From: Lasiosphaeria ovina
Lineage: Eukaryota; Ascomycota; Sordariomycetes; Sordariales; Lasiosphaeriaceae
NCBI GenBank assembly: GCA_033439765.1
Contig: JAULSN010000004.1
Coordinates: 1,374,001 to 1,438,000 of the forward strand
Direction of reading: 5' to 3'
DNA length: 64,000 nucleotides
In this document: positions 21,852-33,160 of the stretch, piece after piece
Numbering within the stretch: the stretch's first letter is position 1
Layout of the letters: each line of letters begins with the position of its first letter
Notes under the pieces: model-generated
Databases searched by the model: none
What the model saw: the letters and a program-made list of their open reading frames with translations, nothing else
What the model was told of the DNA's origin: nothing
Translations under genes and position numbers: made by a program

Positions 21852-24373
21852 GCTGTTTTTTAAATGCACATTTGGGAAAAGGAGAACTGGAACGCTGGTG
21901 AACAACCTGCGACAGCGCTTTGCTGCATTGTATCTTTGTGGATCAGGCAAATTAAAATAGGCTCTGAGTATCTCAGTTGCCAGCAGCTGCCAAGAACCCC
22001 CGGTAGGGTACGTGGAAAAAGTAGGCGGGTACGTCGATCAAAGCTCCAGGCAAAAACAAAGGATGTTGAAGTGCCTGGGACATTGTAGTGGCATGGAATA
22101 AGCACGTCGCGGGGGATTGTTCGAGGTAGACAAAGGGCCTTCCTTCCATCAAGTTGGTGCACGAATGTCGTCCCTAATTGGTCGGTAAGAGCCACCGTCG
22201 GCCAACGACGAGATGGCATGATTTTCCAGACTGCAAGCAGAAAACCTAAAGCGGATGGGATGCTGGAAGCTGTCAGAAGTCGAGACGAGAACGAGTCTAG
22301 GCAGAAGCGGGTGGGGAAAGGGGTTAGGTACATACCTTAGCTTAGCTCCAGGGCTTCAGGTACCTACGCGCCACCCACCGAGTGGGCGACCTGCTGTGGG
22401 TTCCGCTGACAGGTGGTTTTTCTTTCAAATCTGATTCGTCGGGCTGTTCCCAGAACACGCAGAGCCTAAACTCACCATCGTAGTGAAAGGAGAGGAATTG
22501 TTACGCTAGCTTAGCTCAGCAACATGGGACACGCTAGAAGGAAGAGTTCAACCGCAGACAGCTCTAATTAGCTTCAATTCATCATCTTTCTTCTCTCTTG
22601 AGAGCAAAGAGAAGGCCGCATATATAATAATTGGCGATTTCCGCACCTAAAGGTGTTGTTAGACTTTTACGTGTATAATCTAATTGATTATCTCTGCAAT
22701 CAGCCTCTTTTATAGGGTATTTGTTTTGTTGCACGTGATCTGGATTGACTGAGCATTGAATTGTCTGGTTAGATCGGTCTAAAATACAGGTAAAATAGCA
22801 CCTTCTTATAGCCAACAGGATCACTGAATATCTCCACGGAAGTCCGTATTCAGGGCGGGCAAAAGAAGACCGTAGAATTGAAAGGAATCTCCGGTGCAAG
22901 GAATGTAGTCGGATTGAGGGCATTCCGAACGCAAGGGAGGGTGCAAAGGAGAGAAAAGCAGGTGTTTGCATATGCAGGGGTAAAAGAGGGTCAATTTTGC
23001 AAGTAAGGGTCATTTCTTGGCGACATGTTTCGATCCTCGCGAAGGATTCTTCCTCAGGCATCCAAGGTCTGATACTAACCCCTGCAAACTACTACGTCGG
23101 ATCCCTGTCGGAAAAACGGCCCGTTCCCGCCTTGGAAAGAACCGGGGGTAATTGTCCGGAGCCAAAGGCCGTTTTATTTTTGAAAATGGTACCGGGCAGC
23201 TCGAGCTCCTAGGTCTCGGTTCGTAGCAGCGCTCAGGGCTTCACCAACAATTATGTTCCTCGGCCGCGGATTCAAGGGCAACGCCGCCGTCGTGGTCTGG
23301 GTCTTGCGCAAGAAGCACTCGTTTGTGGGGAGCAGCTATACGCACGACGCATCCTGGAGCATAGCGCTCCTTTTCCCCAAGCCTCCGAGTGGTCTGGGAG
23401 ACGAAGCGGCCGTGGTGTGAATTTCCAAACACAAGCCGGATTACGTCGACAACTTGGTGACGTCACCGGTCCACTTGAATGGGTTTTAACTTTCTGTAGA
23501 TTGTGAACCAGGTCAAAGGAAGTTGAAAGGAGTGGCGCTTGGACTGATCCTTTGAAGCCACCCATCCTTCTGGAATCTCTACGAGAACTGTGCCACTTTT
23601 TGCCATCTGCCGTCAGCCTACGAGGCCGATGCCGACAGGGGAAGAAGTTGCAGGAAGCCCCTTTGCGCCGCAACGACGCCACCGCAAGTTGTGTCATGAG
23701 CCTCGCTTCCCCCCGCAGTTGTGCCTGCCTCACTTGTCTCATGCTCCTGATAGGCAAATTGGCGGTGTCTTGCGGGTACTTTCGACATGTGCCTCATTTG
23801 CCTCAGGTTTCTACAAGGGTCGGTGGTGTTTCGGGTCTGTTCTCTTCCCACTGCCCAGCCAACTAATAATAGCTGACAATCAGACACGCTCGAGCTCCAA
23901 GCTTCTCTACTAGCATTAGCCTCGGCTCATTGTTACTCGGACTTCCATGATTGCGGTGAGATATGAACGGTTTCCAGTCTTCGCGCCGTGCGGCATGGAG
24001 TGTTTTACCTTCGGCCCCATTCATTGTTGGTCGGACTCCCACGATGGCTGTCAGAGATGAACGGCTTCCAGTCTTGGCTCCGTGCGGCATGGCGTGTTTT
24101 ACCCTCGGCCCAACACCGTCCCGCCAGCAAGGGGTGCGGTTGAGAGTTGGTCTGCCGTGCTTGAGATGGCTCGAAATAGAGGAGGCGCTTCTTGTCGCGG
24201 CCATGGCTCCACAGGAGTGTCCCAGAGAAAGAAAAGTATGTATATATTCATCCAGACATATCCGGACAACGACGATTATTCTCTCATCATCAGCTTCAAC
24301 AACACGAATCTCATCCCCAAAGTCGCCCTTTCACTGTTTTCCCCAGACTCTTCTTTGTCATATCTTGTCCAAT
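21852..24373. other. Long intergenic region with repeats
   Basis: About 2.5 kb without a convincing gene. A frame of 159 codons on the - strand (22582-23061) has no family features. The region holds a hairpin motif near 23021-23067 and a 94-bp direct duplication at 23928-24113, both described separately. It may contain remnants of a mobile element. Confidence 0.4.
23928..24113. repeat. Tandem direct duplication of about 94 bp
   Basis: Copy 1 starts at 23928 (cattgtt...) and copy 2 at 24022; the period is 94 bp. The copies share long blocks, for example ccgtgcggcatgg and tgttttacc, and differ at scattered positions, many of them C/T or G/A changes. The duplication lies 260 bp upstream of the next gene's start. 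Confidence 0.8.
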
Positions 24374-25126
24374 ATGAGTACCGCCAGAGGAGCGCCAGAC
24401 TCGCGAACCCCTTCGCCCATCCGCGAACAACATCGTCGTGAACAACAGGCGCGCGACAATGCACTTCGTACGGCGGTGGCAGCTCTTGAAAAGCTTGCCA
24501 GGGAAAAAATTCTGAAGGAGCACAACATTAAAGAACCTTACACATACGAAGTCAATAGTGATATGAAGCATCTTATCAATGATCGAACGGGAAAAGATCG
24601 ACTTCCTACTGCCGTTTCTGTTCTGCAAATCGCCCAGGAATTGTCCAGAAAGCTAGATTTAGATCCTTCCCCGAACGGCTGGAATGCTGCACTCTCTATC
24701 ATGGCGGGCAAAATAGGCAGCAGCCAGCCGAGTTCGGTCAGCAGCGAGGCTTCTACAGCATCCGTCAGCAGTGACTTGGACGGCTTCAAAGCCGATTACC
24801 GCACGAAGCACTTCACGGGCACCAAGGCCGTGGTCGTCGCCATCCTTACCGCAGAATTCAATATGCTGGGTAGCAGCTATTCAGAGGACCTTGTAACTAA
24901 GACTGCAGAACTGATGAAGACCAAAACGCCGCCTAAAGCTGAGGTCGGTCTGAAGAATGAGGCTGCCGTCGACTGGATTCACAAGAACGCGCCGGACTAC
25001 GTCAAGGATATCATGGACGCATACAAGCAAGCATTGAAGCTTCTTTCGGGCCAGGGCACGTTGCTGGGTGAAAGGAGCCAGGCAGTACTCGGCGGCCTTC
25101 ACGATATCTCCGGTGTCGGCAAGTAG
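24374..25126 (+). CDS. Uncharacterised helical protein, 250 aa
   Basis: Starts MSTARGAPDSRTPSP and ends DISGVGK. It is largely helical and charged: residues 15-60 (EQHRREQQARDNALRTAV..ALEKLAREKILK) could form a coiled coil. A Ser-rich linker around residues 115-135 divides it from a second helical block (KAVVVAILTAEFNMLG, then VDWIHKNAPDYVKDIMDAYKQAL). There is no signal peptide or membrane span. The same frame is open further 5', to about 23963, but that part covers the 94-bp duplication and looks noncoding, so ATG 24374 is preferred. No function is recognised. Confidence 0.6.
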   Translation: MSTARGAPDSRTPSPIREQHRREQQARDNALRTAVAALEKLAREKILKEHNIKEPYTYEVNSDMKHLINDRTGKDRLPTAVSVLQIAQELSRKLDLDPSPNGWNAALSIMAGKIGSSQPSSVSSEASTASVSSDLDGFKADYRTKHFTGTKAVVVAILTAEFNMLGSSYSEDLVTKTAELMKTKTPPKAEVGLKNEAAVDWIHKNAPDYVKDIMDAYKQALKLLSGQGTLLGERSQAVLGGLHDISGVGK

Positions 25127-25241
25127 GTAATCACCCCATGGGCTTTGGGCGGACCTGGCTGGCCAGGTGACTGCCCTGCCCTGATAGGAGATGCGACTAG
25201 TTAAATCGGGAGGAAACAATGGCAGAGGGGGAAACCCATAG

Positions 25242-25275
<34 letters not shown>

Positions 25276-25861
25276 AGGCACTGGCTGCCAAAATGTAGAG
25301 GCCGATGCTCTGTTCCACGTCTTTCTATCACAGGCCGGTGCCGTGGACATCTTTATGTGAGTATTGACGTATTGACAGACGTTGGTGGTTCGGGCTACCT
25401 TATCCTGTCTGTGCAGATGTGCAGACCCTAACCCTCGGTAAAGGGATAAATCAGAACTGGTCAGAATTCAAGGGTCTGGTTGGTGCCTAACTTTTTGTGG
25501 AATAAAGCTTCCGCAGGGGTGCTGGGAGCCTGGCTGTTCGTCCCGTGATTTCGCGCCACAGCGCACGGATTGGGGACGTTGGTGCCTGCTCTGACCCGAA
25601 CGCGCTTGCCCAATCCAAGCAAAGCGCCCCCAACGCGCGAGATAATATTTTAACTAAAAAAGTTCATGACGACCTGCCTCCCATCTTCAGACGGAAAGGG
25701 CACAGTCTCCTCACTTTCCCCCCATTTTGCGGCGTGTCAATTTGTCGATGCTGGACAGCAGCGACATCCTGACATTGAACCTTTTCTCTTCAACCCGCGA
25801 CGGCTGATTTCGGGAAGCTTGCACTTTTTTATTATTCTGTTTCTTACTATTCACCGTGAAA
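25127..25861. other. Intergenic region with TA microsatellite
   Basis: Holds a (TA)n run at about 25245-25273 and the promoter of the PARP gene. No gene was recognised. Confidence 0.5.
25245..25273. repeat. (TA)n microsatellite
   Basis: About 14 uninterrupted TA units in the 3' flank of the 250-aa gene. Confidence 0.9.
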
Positions 25862-28158
25862 ATGCCACCGAAGAGAGCCAAAAAGGTTGCTGCTCCAGCA
25901 AAACCTGCCCTTGACGGGTGCAAGATTGCCCTGAGCGGCAATTTCCCGGGCACACCACAGGCCGCTCTCAAGCTCAAGGCCGAAGCCGTCGGTGCGGCGG
26001 TTACCAATACCGTCACCGACGACACGACGCATCTGATTGCTACCGAGGGTGACTTCAACAAGCCCTCCGCCAAGGTCGCAAAAGCTCAGACCCTTGGGAT
26101 TCCAATTGTCAGCTTGGAATGGCTTTCTCTTTCCGACCAGAACAACGCCCGGCAGCTCGAGAACAACTTTGTTATGGGAGCATCAGCCAAGAGCGGCGCT
26201 GATCAGCCCGACGGTGCCATGTCGACATCCTCCCAGCCCAACAGCACAAAACCTACCGCTAATGACTCTCGAAAAAGAGCCGACCCTCCTGCCAATGTTG
26301 TTGACGACCAGCCCAAGACCAAGAAAGCCAGGGGTCGCAAGACAGCTACCGAGGCTGTCGATGTCGACAATGGCACGAAAGACGCAGGTGACATTGATGG
26401 CACCACCGGGGCCTTTAGTTCAGACCCCGACAAGTCGAAGCCCTCACCAGCTATTGGCAAAGGCCAGGTTGCCAAACAGAAGGATCTCCAGATTCCGCTT
26501 GATGAAGGATGCCCCTTCGCCACGTCCGTTGTCCACATCGCGTCTGATGGAGTCATCTACGACGCCTCCTTGAACCAGACAAACGCCGGGAACAACAACA
26601 ACAAGTTCTACCGCATCCAGGTAAGAAGGACCTCGCCGACACGTCTGCCATCTGTATTCTGTTCACCTCTGCTGACGGAGAACGTAGGTTCTGGTGGCCC
26701 CCAATGGAACTTGCCGTACCTGGACGCGATGGGGTCGCGTTGGTGAACGTGGCCAGACGGCCGTTGCATCTGAGGGAACCCTTGCAGATGCGATACGCCA
26801 ATTCGAAAAAAAGTTTAGAGACAAGTCAGGTCTTCCCTGGAATCAGCGTGGCGATGATCCAAAGCCGGCCAAGTACGCCTTCGTCGAGCGGAATTACGAA
26901 CCTGAATCCGACGACGAGGAGGATGATGAAGAGAAGGTACTCGACGCCAAGAAGAAGGCGCCCGGTTGGCAACCGCCCAAGTGCACGCTTCAGCCTGCGG
27001 TACAGGACCTCCTAAAGCTCATCTTCAACCAGCAAATCTTCAACAACACCATGATGGCAATGAATTACGACGTCAGCAAGCTTCCCCTAGGAAAGCTGAG
27101 CAAGGCCACAATCACACGTGGCTTCCAGGTGCTCAAAGACTTGTCTGCTCGCATCGATGCCGCAACTCTTGCTGGCGGCTATGGGGTGCCCTATTCTCCG
27201 GCTGTCGAGCAAGTGTCCAATTCGTTCTACTCCCTCATCCCCCACGACTTTGGTCGCAACCGGCCACCAGTCATCGCAAATCAACAAATGGTCAAGAAGG
27301 AAATAGAGCTTCTGGAAAGCCTGAGCGACATGAAGGATGCTGCCCTCATCATGAAGATGGAGAAAGTTGGAGACGTGGATGTCAATCCGCTGGACAGGCA
27401 GTACCAAGGGCTCAATATGGAGGAGATGACGCCTCTGGATGCCCAGACGGCCGAGTACTTGCAATTGCAGGATTACTTGGTCAACACGCGTGGAGAGACG
27501 CACAATATCAAGTACACCGTTGAGAGAATCTTCCGCATTGAGCGCCAGGGAGAGAGGGATCGCTTTGACAAGAGCCCCTTCGCTGAGCCTGCGATTGCCA
27601 AGAACCGCCGTCTGCTATGGCACGGCTCTCGTTCGACCAACTTTGGCGGCATCCTCAGCCAAGGCCTCCGAATCGCTCCCCCAGAGGCACCGGTGTCCGG
27701 GTACATGTTTGGCAAAGGCATTTACCTCGCCGACATGTCGTCCAAGTCAGCCAACTATTGCTGTGCGGACATGTCTAACAACACTGCACTGCTGTTGCTG
27801 TGCGAGGCTGAATTGGGAGATCCTATGCAGGAGCTTATCAAAGCCTCGTATAACGCAGGAGAAGATGCGAAGGCGAAAGGCATGGTGTCAACCTGGGGCA
27901 AAGGCTCGCGCGGTCCTCTGAATTGGAAGGATGCCGCTTGCGTCCATCCCTCGCTGGCCGGGGTCAAGATGGTAAGCCTCTTTTGCAGATTCCTCACCTA
28001 ATGATTCTAACCGATTGTAGCCCGATGTCTCTATCGCGCCAGGACGGACAGATGTGCCCGGCGCTTCTTTGTACTACAATGAGTACATTTGCTATGATGT
28101 CGCCCAGGTCCGACTCCGCTATCTCTTCCGCGTGAAAATGGAACATAGCTATACGTGA
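25862..28158 (+). CDS. Poly(ADP-ribose) polymerase (PARP)
   Basis: Nuclear enzyme that transfers ADP-ribose from NAD+ onto proteins at DNA breaks. Exons 25862-26620, 26688-27971 and 28021-28158 give 726 aa. Domains in order: a Lys-rich start; a BRCT domain at about residues 15-105 (GCKIALSGNFPGTPQAAL, VSLEWL); a basic linker; a WGR domain from about 215, named for its TRWGRVGERGQ; the helical regulatory domain (LIFNQQIFNNTMMAMNYD, PLGKLSKATITRGF); and the catalytic domain. The H-Y-E triad is visible as LLWHGSR, GKGIYLAD and LYYNEYICYD; the Glu lies in the small third exon. Classic zinc fingers are absent, as in other fungal PARPs. The start MPPKRAKK is the first ATG of the frame. Confidence 0.95.
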
Positions 28159-29368
28159 GTTTTAGTTCTCGGTGGCCCATTGAAACAAGAGACGGACTTC
28201 TTGCCGCGCAACTTCAAATTGGGTTGATTTCTGCTATTTGAGCTTAAGGCGTTATTCTCTCGTCTGTCGCCTAGATCTGCCCCGGCCGACCGGGTGTGGT
28301 TTCAAATTTGTGGACAAACTTGAACGTGGCACCTAGCTAATGACCGATTTTTCCAAATCTATTTTAACGACTAGTTCTACATCTATTGGAGCATGTGAGA
28401 ATCGTGTGAAGTTGCCTCTGTGGCTGTGTGATTCTCATCATGCTCTGGCGTGAGTGAGTTAAGGTATGGAAGCTCAACTGGAGGCAATGGCTCATAATTG
28501 TAGCTCTTCCTAGATAGTTGGTAATAGTGATGACTGGATGTGATGGACCTTTGAGTTTTCGAGTTCGTAAATTGTTTATTGCAGGGTTAGGGTTTAGCCA
28601 GTTCTTAGAGTGGCCCGAACAATGTTGCAGTCCGTGGCGCGCGGGTACGGATATCACACTACGGATACAAAGAGTGTTTTTGCGGAAGATAAACCAAGCC
28701 AAGCCTCGGTTCGCGTGTTAGTGCAGTGCAGACGCAAGAGCGGCCCATCAACCGCTCAGCGCAATGCAGTGGTTTTGGGAGGTGGGGCACAGCGGGAGGG
28801 GAGCCAAAGGTTCATTTATCGGATCGCAGGTTGGTGACTCCATCAGTCCTTCCCCAAATGCCTGGGCTAAAGGCGGCCTAGACTGGAGTGTCTCCAGCAT
28901 CTCAACTCCTCCTTCCTCACCGATTCGACTCTGAACTGCTCCACTACCCTCAGTTAGGTCAATTCTGGCAGCAGCCTGGGTGGTGCAGAACAGCAGATAG
29001 CGCATGTCTGTAAATGCATCCAATGCCATTTGGAATCCGCCGCTCGGGACAGGTCGATGCAAGAACCTGGGAGGAAACCCGATTGCCCGCTCCTAATCTC
29101 TGCACAAAGAGCGCCGATACGCACGACGGCAACGCTACCTAACGAGGTAAGGCCAACACTCTAGGGCCGAGCCTAAAGCAAAAATTCTGCGGCTTATTTG
29201 CCGCTGCGAACCGCCGCGGCCTGGCCTTCCAAGTTCCAATGGTGGTTGACGAGATCCGATGACCGTGCCGATCCGGACTCGGGACCCCTCAACACCACAC
29301 GCCCGAGTGCGCCCTTCTCCCGCTCTGCACCCACACCCGCACCCGCGTCCGCACCGTCGCCCGCGCCG
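28159..29368. other. Intergenic region
   Basis: About 1.2 kb. No coding frame was recognised. A short telomere-like GGGTTAGGGTTTAG occurs near 28583-28596. Confidence 0.45.
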
Positions 29369-31590
29369 ATGAGTGCCTCCCCCCGGGCTCAAAAGCGGAC
29401 GGCTAGCACGTGCATCACGTGCCGTGCGCGCAAGGTTCGATGCGATGGCCGTCGGGGCATCTGCACTAACTGCGAGCGCCTGGGCTTTGCCTGCTCCTAC
29501 GACGAAAACGTCGCCATCGAGATCGTCCAGCCCGACAACAGCCTCACCGCCATCGCCGTACCGCGCCGCCGGGCCCGCCAGGCCTGCCAGAACTGCCATA
29601 CCAAGAAGGCCCGCTGCAGTGGGTCCATGCCGCGATGCGACCGCTGCCGCCTCCAGGCCCTCGAATGCGTCTACCGCCCGGGCAAGCGCGCCCTGCCCCT
29701 GCCCAGCGCCCTCGCCGGCTCTGCCTCCCAAGACGTGGTGATGCACGACGACGAGTCGTCGGACCGCGGAGCCGTCGCCTACGACCAGGCCACCTTCAGG
29801 AGCGGCACTGCGAGCCCGGCTCCTACCGCCTCCGAGCTCGGCCTCGACCCCGACGAGCCCCTGGCGCTGCAGGCCTTCGACAACTTCTTCCGCCACGTCC
29901 ACCACATGCACATGTTCTCCTTCCTGCATCGGGCCTCCCTCATGGAACGATACCATACCGGCTCGCTCGACCGCTCCCTGCTCCTCGCGCTGGTGGGCAT
30001 CACAGCCCTGCTGACAGACCTCGGTCCGGGCATGGTGGATTACGGCGATCGGTGCATTGGGGAAGCGGTGGCCATCTGTCTTGCCGAGCTGGAGAAGCCG
30101 TCCATTCTCCGTCTCCAGGCGCTCGTCATTGCCGTGAAGCACCGCATCCTCTCGAAGCGGCTCTCGTCCGCCTTCATGGTCCACGCGGTTGCGAGTCGCT
30201 TTGCCACGGCGCTGCGTCTCAACCACGAGAACGCCAGCCTGTGTTTCCTGGCGCGCGAGTCCCGCCGGCGGCTGATGTGGTCACTCTACATGATCGACTC
30301 TGCCATCTCGAGCGGCCAGCCCGACGTCGCTCTCTGGCCGGACGCCGAGAGGCAGATCCACGTCCAGCTTCCGTGCAACGAGCGCAATTTCGAGTTTGAC
30401 CTGCCCGAGCCCACCGAGCCGCTGCAGCCGCCGCTCCCAGATCTCGACGGCGTCGTGCCGCCGCTGCCCGATGTGCTGGGCTTCATGGCGCTCCAGGTGC
30501 GCATCCACTGGATGCGCACGAGGATTCTGCAGCGCACAATGAAGGCCGTGGCCATGCTGGAACCTGGGGATCTCGCCGCCCTGCCGACCGACTGCGCAGG
30601 GCTGGCCGGGGAGCTCGAGGCCTTTGAGGCGAGACTGCCGCTCTCGTTCCGCTGGTCCGAGGCCAACTTGCGCCTGCGCACGTACTCGCCCCGGCTCGGC
30701 ATCTTCATCATGACGCACGTCTGGTGGAGGCAGTGCCACCTCGACCTCTACCGGCTCTTTCTTACCGGCCTGAAAGAAGCGCTCCCGCCGGCTTTTCTCG
30801 CCCAGCTGAATCCCGAATCTGTCGCCCGCGGCCGGCGACAGTGTTATGAGCACGCGAGAGCCATGGCTGACATGTTTGCACAGGTGCTGACGCTCAGCAA
30901 CGGCGCGCCAATTACTGACATTGACCTGCCCGGGTGTGCTTTCCAGTGCGCGAGAGTGCTCTATCACGGCCTGCAGACGGCAGGCGACGAACAGGGGTTT
31001 TCTGCTGAAGGAGTGCAAGAGCTCGCCACAGTCTGCCTGCGGGCTGCTCAAAACTCAACGCCAGGGCCGGCATGTGCCAGCATTGTAAGTCGAGTCCCCG
31101 CCAGAAAAGCACCACGCCGTATATTGTGGGTATTGACACCCACGAACAGAAAGCGGATATCGAGGAGCTCATTGCCCACGGACTGCAGTTGGCACCGGGC
31201 CAGCCTGTCTCGGTTGCCCGCACTCGCGGGGTCAGCGGCGAGTCGGGCGCACCCCGTTTTGCACCGTCGACTTCTGGCGAAGTCGAAGCACAGATAGGGG
31301 CTCAGCCTTTGGGTTTTCCACGTAGCACGAACCAAGTCGCGGGCCAGAGCTCGATGTCAGCACCCGAGCCCATCCCGACTCTCTCCTCGTCCCAGGCCAT
31401 GCCGGTGGACGCTGCAACGGTTGTTGCGCCTTCCAACGCCAGCGGGGGCACGAGCGGGACCAACGCCTTTGAGGAAGTTCTCGACGGGCTCAACTTCGGC
31501 TCGGATCTGTTTGGCTCAGAGTCGTGGCCCGCATTTCCGAGTGACTGGCTGAACGCGGGATACTTTCCGCCGCCGGCGGGCGGTTATTGA
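29369..31590 (+). CDS. Transcription factor with two Zn(II)2Cys6 clusters
   Basis: Predicted nuclear regulator of 718 aa; exons 29369-31084 and 31150-31590. Two complete zinc clusters stand in tandem near the N-terminus. The first is CITCRARKVRC-DGRRGI-CTNCERLGFAC, the second CQNCHTKKARC-SGSMPR-CDRCRLQALEC; each has C-x2-C-x6-C-x6-C-x2-C-x6-C spacing, and about 40 residues separate them. Then comes a fungal-specific regulatory domain of about 450 aa (FDNFFRHVHHMHMFSFLHR, ESRRRLMWSLYMIDSAI, YSPRLGIFIMTHVWWRQCHLD). The tail is Ser/Pro/Gly-rich and acidic, a possible activation region. Most relatives have one cluster. It lies tail to tail with the membrane-protein gene at 31997-33139. The start is the only ATG before the clusters in frame. 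Confidence 0.9.
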
Positions 31591-31996
31591 CGTTTGAGTG
31601 ACTGGCCAGTGGTTTTGGAACCATGGTACACGTGCATGAGCGACGGAATGTCATGTCCTTTGTTTTTCTCGTTGGTCGAGAGTTCGCATGTCGTGTGTTT
31701 GTGGAGTTTGAGGCTTGAAGTGTTTTTTTCTTGGGTGGCGGGGAGCCAAAGGCGCTGACGGCATTTTAGCCTGGAATGTCGCCATCGCTGCACTGCATTA
31801 GCGGCCGCGGAGCATTTTATGTGCTGTGTGCACTGGTTCAGGCACACTGGATGCAGCTCCCCAAAACGGAACAGAAGCAGATAACCAGTGCAATGACGAT
31901 AATTACAATCAACTGTGCCTAGTGGTGATGCTCGTCTGTTCGCTAGGGTCAATAAGGTAGATGTGTATGTACAAGACAAGACAATAATCAGCGTTG
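31591..31996. other. Shared terminator region between convergent genes
   Basis: 406 bp between the stop codons of the zinc-cluster regulator and the membrane protein. No gene was recognised. Confidence 0.5.
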
Positions 31997-33139
31997 TCAC
32001 CGCAGGAGCGGCGTCTCTTCCGAGGGACTGCCGGACCTACTGCCCCTCTGCGCACCCACGGCCACAACCGTCACGGTCCGGTCCAGATCGACGGCGCGCT
32101 CCCGGCAGATCCAACCGATGCAGACCCCGGCGCCGGGCCCGAGCACGACCGAAGTGCCGGCCATGACCAGCGCCACCCGCCACCCGGCCTCAACCAAGAC
32201 CCAATACAGCACTGTCAGCCCGATGAAGAAGGCGTCGATGACGATGAACCGGATCGTCGAGCGCGTCATCTCCTTGCGGTCGTCGGGCTGCAGCAGGCTC
32301 CACACTAGCAGCCCCTGCGACAGCACCGAGCACACGATCGGAACCGCATACACGCTCGCCAGCGCCAGCCTGCTAGACTCGAGGTGGAAGCTGGCGCGCC
32401 ACCACTCGTCGCGCAGCAGCACCACCACGGCCTTGCGCACCGCCTGCCGCACTAGCGACACATAGACGGGGAAAAACAGCCACACAAACACCGACACGGG
32501 CTCGCCCAGCACCACCATCACCACCGACGGCACCACGTACCCCACGGCCACCGCCACGGGAATCGCAACCACCTCGGCCACCCTCGCCAGATGCCGATGC
32601 GCCTCGCCAAACGTCGGATCTTCCGGCCCGGCCGGCTCCGCCGCCGCCGGCCTGTACCCTTGCCGGCCGCGCGCCTCGATAATCTCTCTGCTACGGTGCA
32701 AGAACGCCGGCAGGATGACCAGCTGCCACACGACGGCCCCGCCGACAAGATTAAACACGAGCCACGGCCCCGTCGGGTTCGCAATCAGCACGCTGGGCGC
32801 GTTGCAGATGCGCGCGGCCTCGACGGTGGCCGCCGTCAGCAGCGCGCCGACAAAACTCAGCACCGCGCCCAGCGCGCCCGGTGATCGCCTCGGCGCCCCC
32901 AACGCCTCCACGAAGAAGCTCGTGAGAAAGCATAGTGGGACCCCGATTACCGGGACGCGTGACAGCCAGCGTATGCGCGATCGCGCGTGGCATTGGCTGA
33001 GCAGCATGTACATGTTCGTGTCGCTGTAGAGGAACATGGTCGCGGCGGTGAGAATGGCGAGCAGGATGGGGACTGCGACGAGCGGCCCGAGTGAGAAGCG
33101 GTGGACTGCCTGGCGCGGGCGCCGTAGAGGGCCGTCCAT
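31997..33139 (-). CDS. Polytopic membrane protein of unknown function
   Basis: Single exon, 380 aa. About nine hydrophobic spans can be marked: near residues 17-38, 62-80, 88-110, 126-147, 188-212, 216-232, 258-283, 293-315 and 321-343. A polar loop between spans 4 and 5 (EARGRQGYRPAAAEPAGPEDP) is probably cytosolic. The C-terminus ends EETPLLR, an acidic dileucine signal of the kind that directs proteins to vacuole or endosome membranes. No transporter signature was recognised. The size and many spans are compatible with either a transporter or a membrane-bound enzyme. An unbroken run of A (T on the + strand, 33139-33160) directly precedes the ATG. It converges on the two-cluster regulator; a functional link is only conjecture. 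Confidence 0.75.
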   Translation of the reverse strand: MDGPLRRPRQAVHRFSLGPLVAVPILLAILTAATMFLYSDTNMYMLLSQCHARSRIRWLSRVPVIGVPLCFLTSFFVEALGAPRRSPGALGAVLSFVGALLTAATVEAARICNAPSVLIANPTGPWLVFNLVGGAVVWQLVILPAFLHRSREIIEARGRQGYRPAAAEPAGPEDPTFGEAHRHLARVAEVVAIPVAVAVGYVVPSVVMVVLGEPVSVFVWLFFPVYVSLVRQAVRKAVVVLLRDEWWRASFHLESSRLALASVYAVPIVCSVLSQGLLVWSLLQPDDRKEMTRSTIRFIVIDAFFIGLTVLYWVLVEAGWRVALVMAGTSVVLGPGAGVCIGWICRERAVDLDRTVTVVAVGAQRGSRSGSPSEETPLLR

Positions 33140-33160
33140 TTTTTTTTTTTTTTTTTTTTT
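33139..33160 (-). repeat. Poly(A) tract abutting a start codon
   Basis: 22 consecutive T on the + strand, so the membrane-protein mRNA would carry a run of about 21 A ending at its ATG. Long A-leaders can bind poly(A)-binding protein and change translation; the length is also prone to sequencing error. Confidence 0.8.

Noticed and set aside
22582..23061. 159-codon frame on the - strand, considered as a mobile-element protein
   Set aside because: No reverse transcriptase, nuclease or transposase motif; only the hairpin at its start is of note.
23963..24373. N-terminal extension of the 250-aa gene
   Set aside because: The frame is open, but this part runs through the 94-bp duplication and has no protein-like features.
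28583..28596. Interstitial telomere-like GGGTTAGGGTTTAG
   Set aside because: Only two units; likely chance. A similar pair near 33751 is equally short.
29135..30226. 363-codon frame on the - strand
   Set aside because: It mirrors the double-zinc-cluster regulator, whose motifs are on the + strand.
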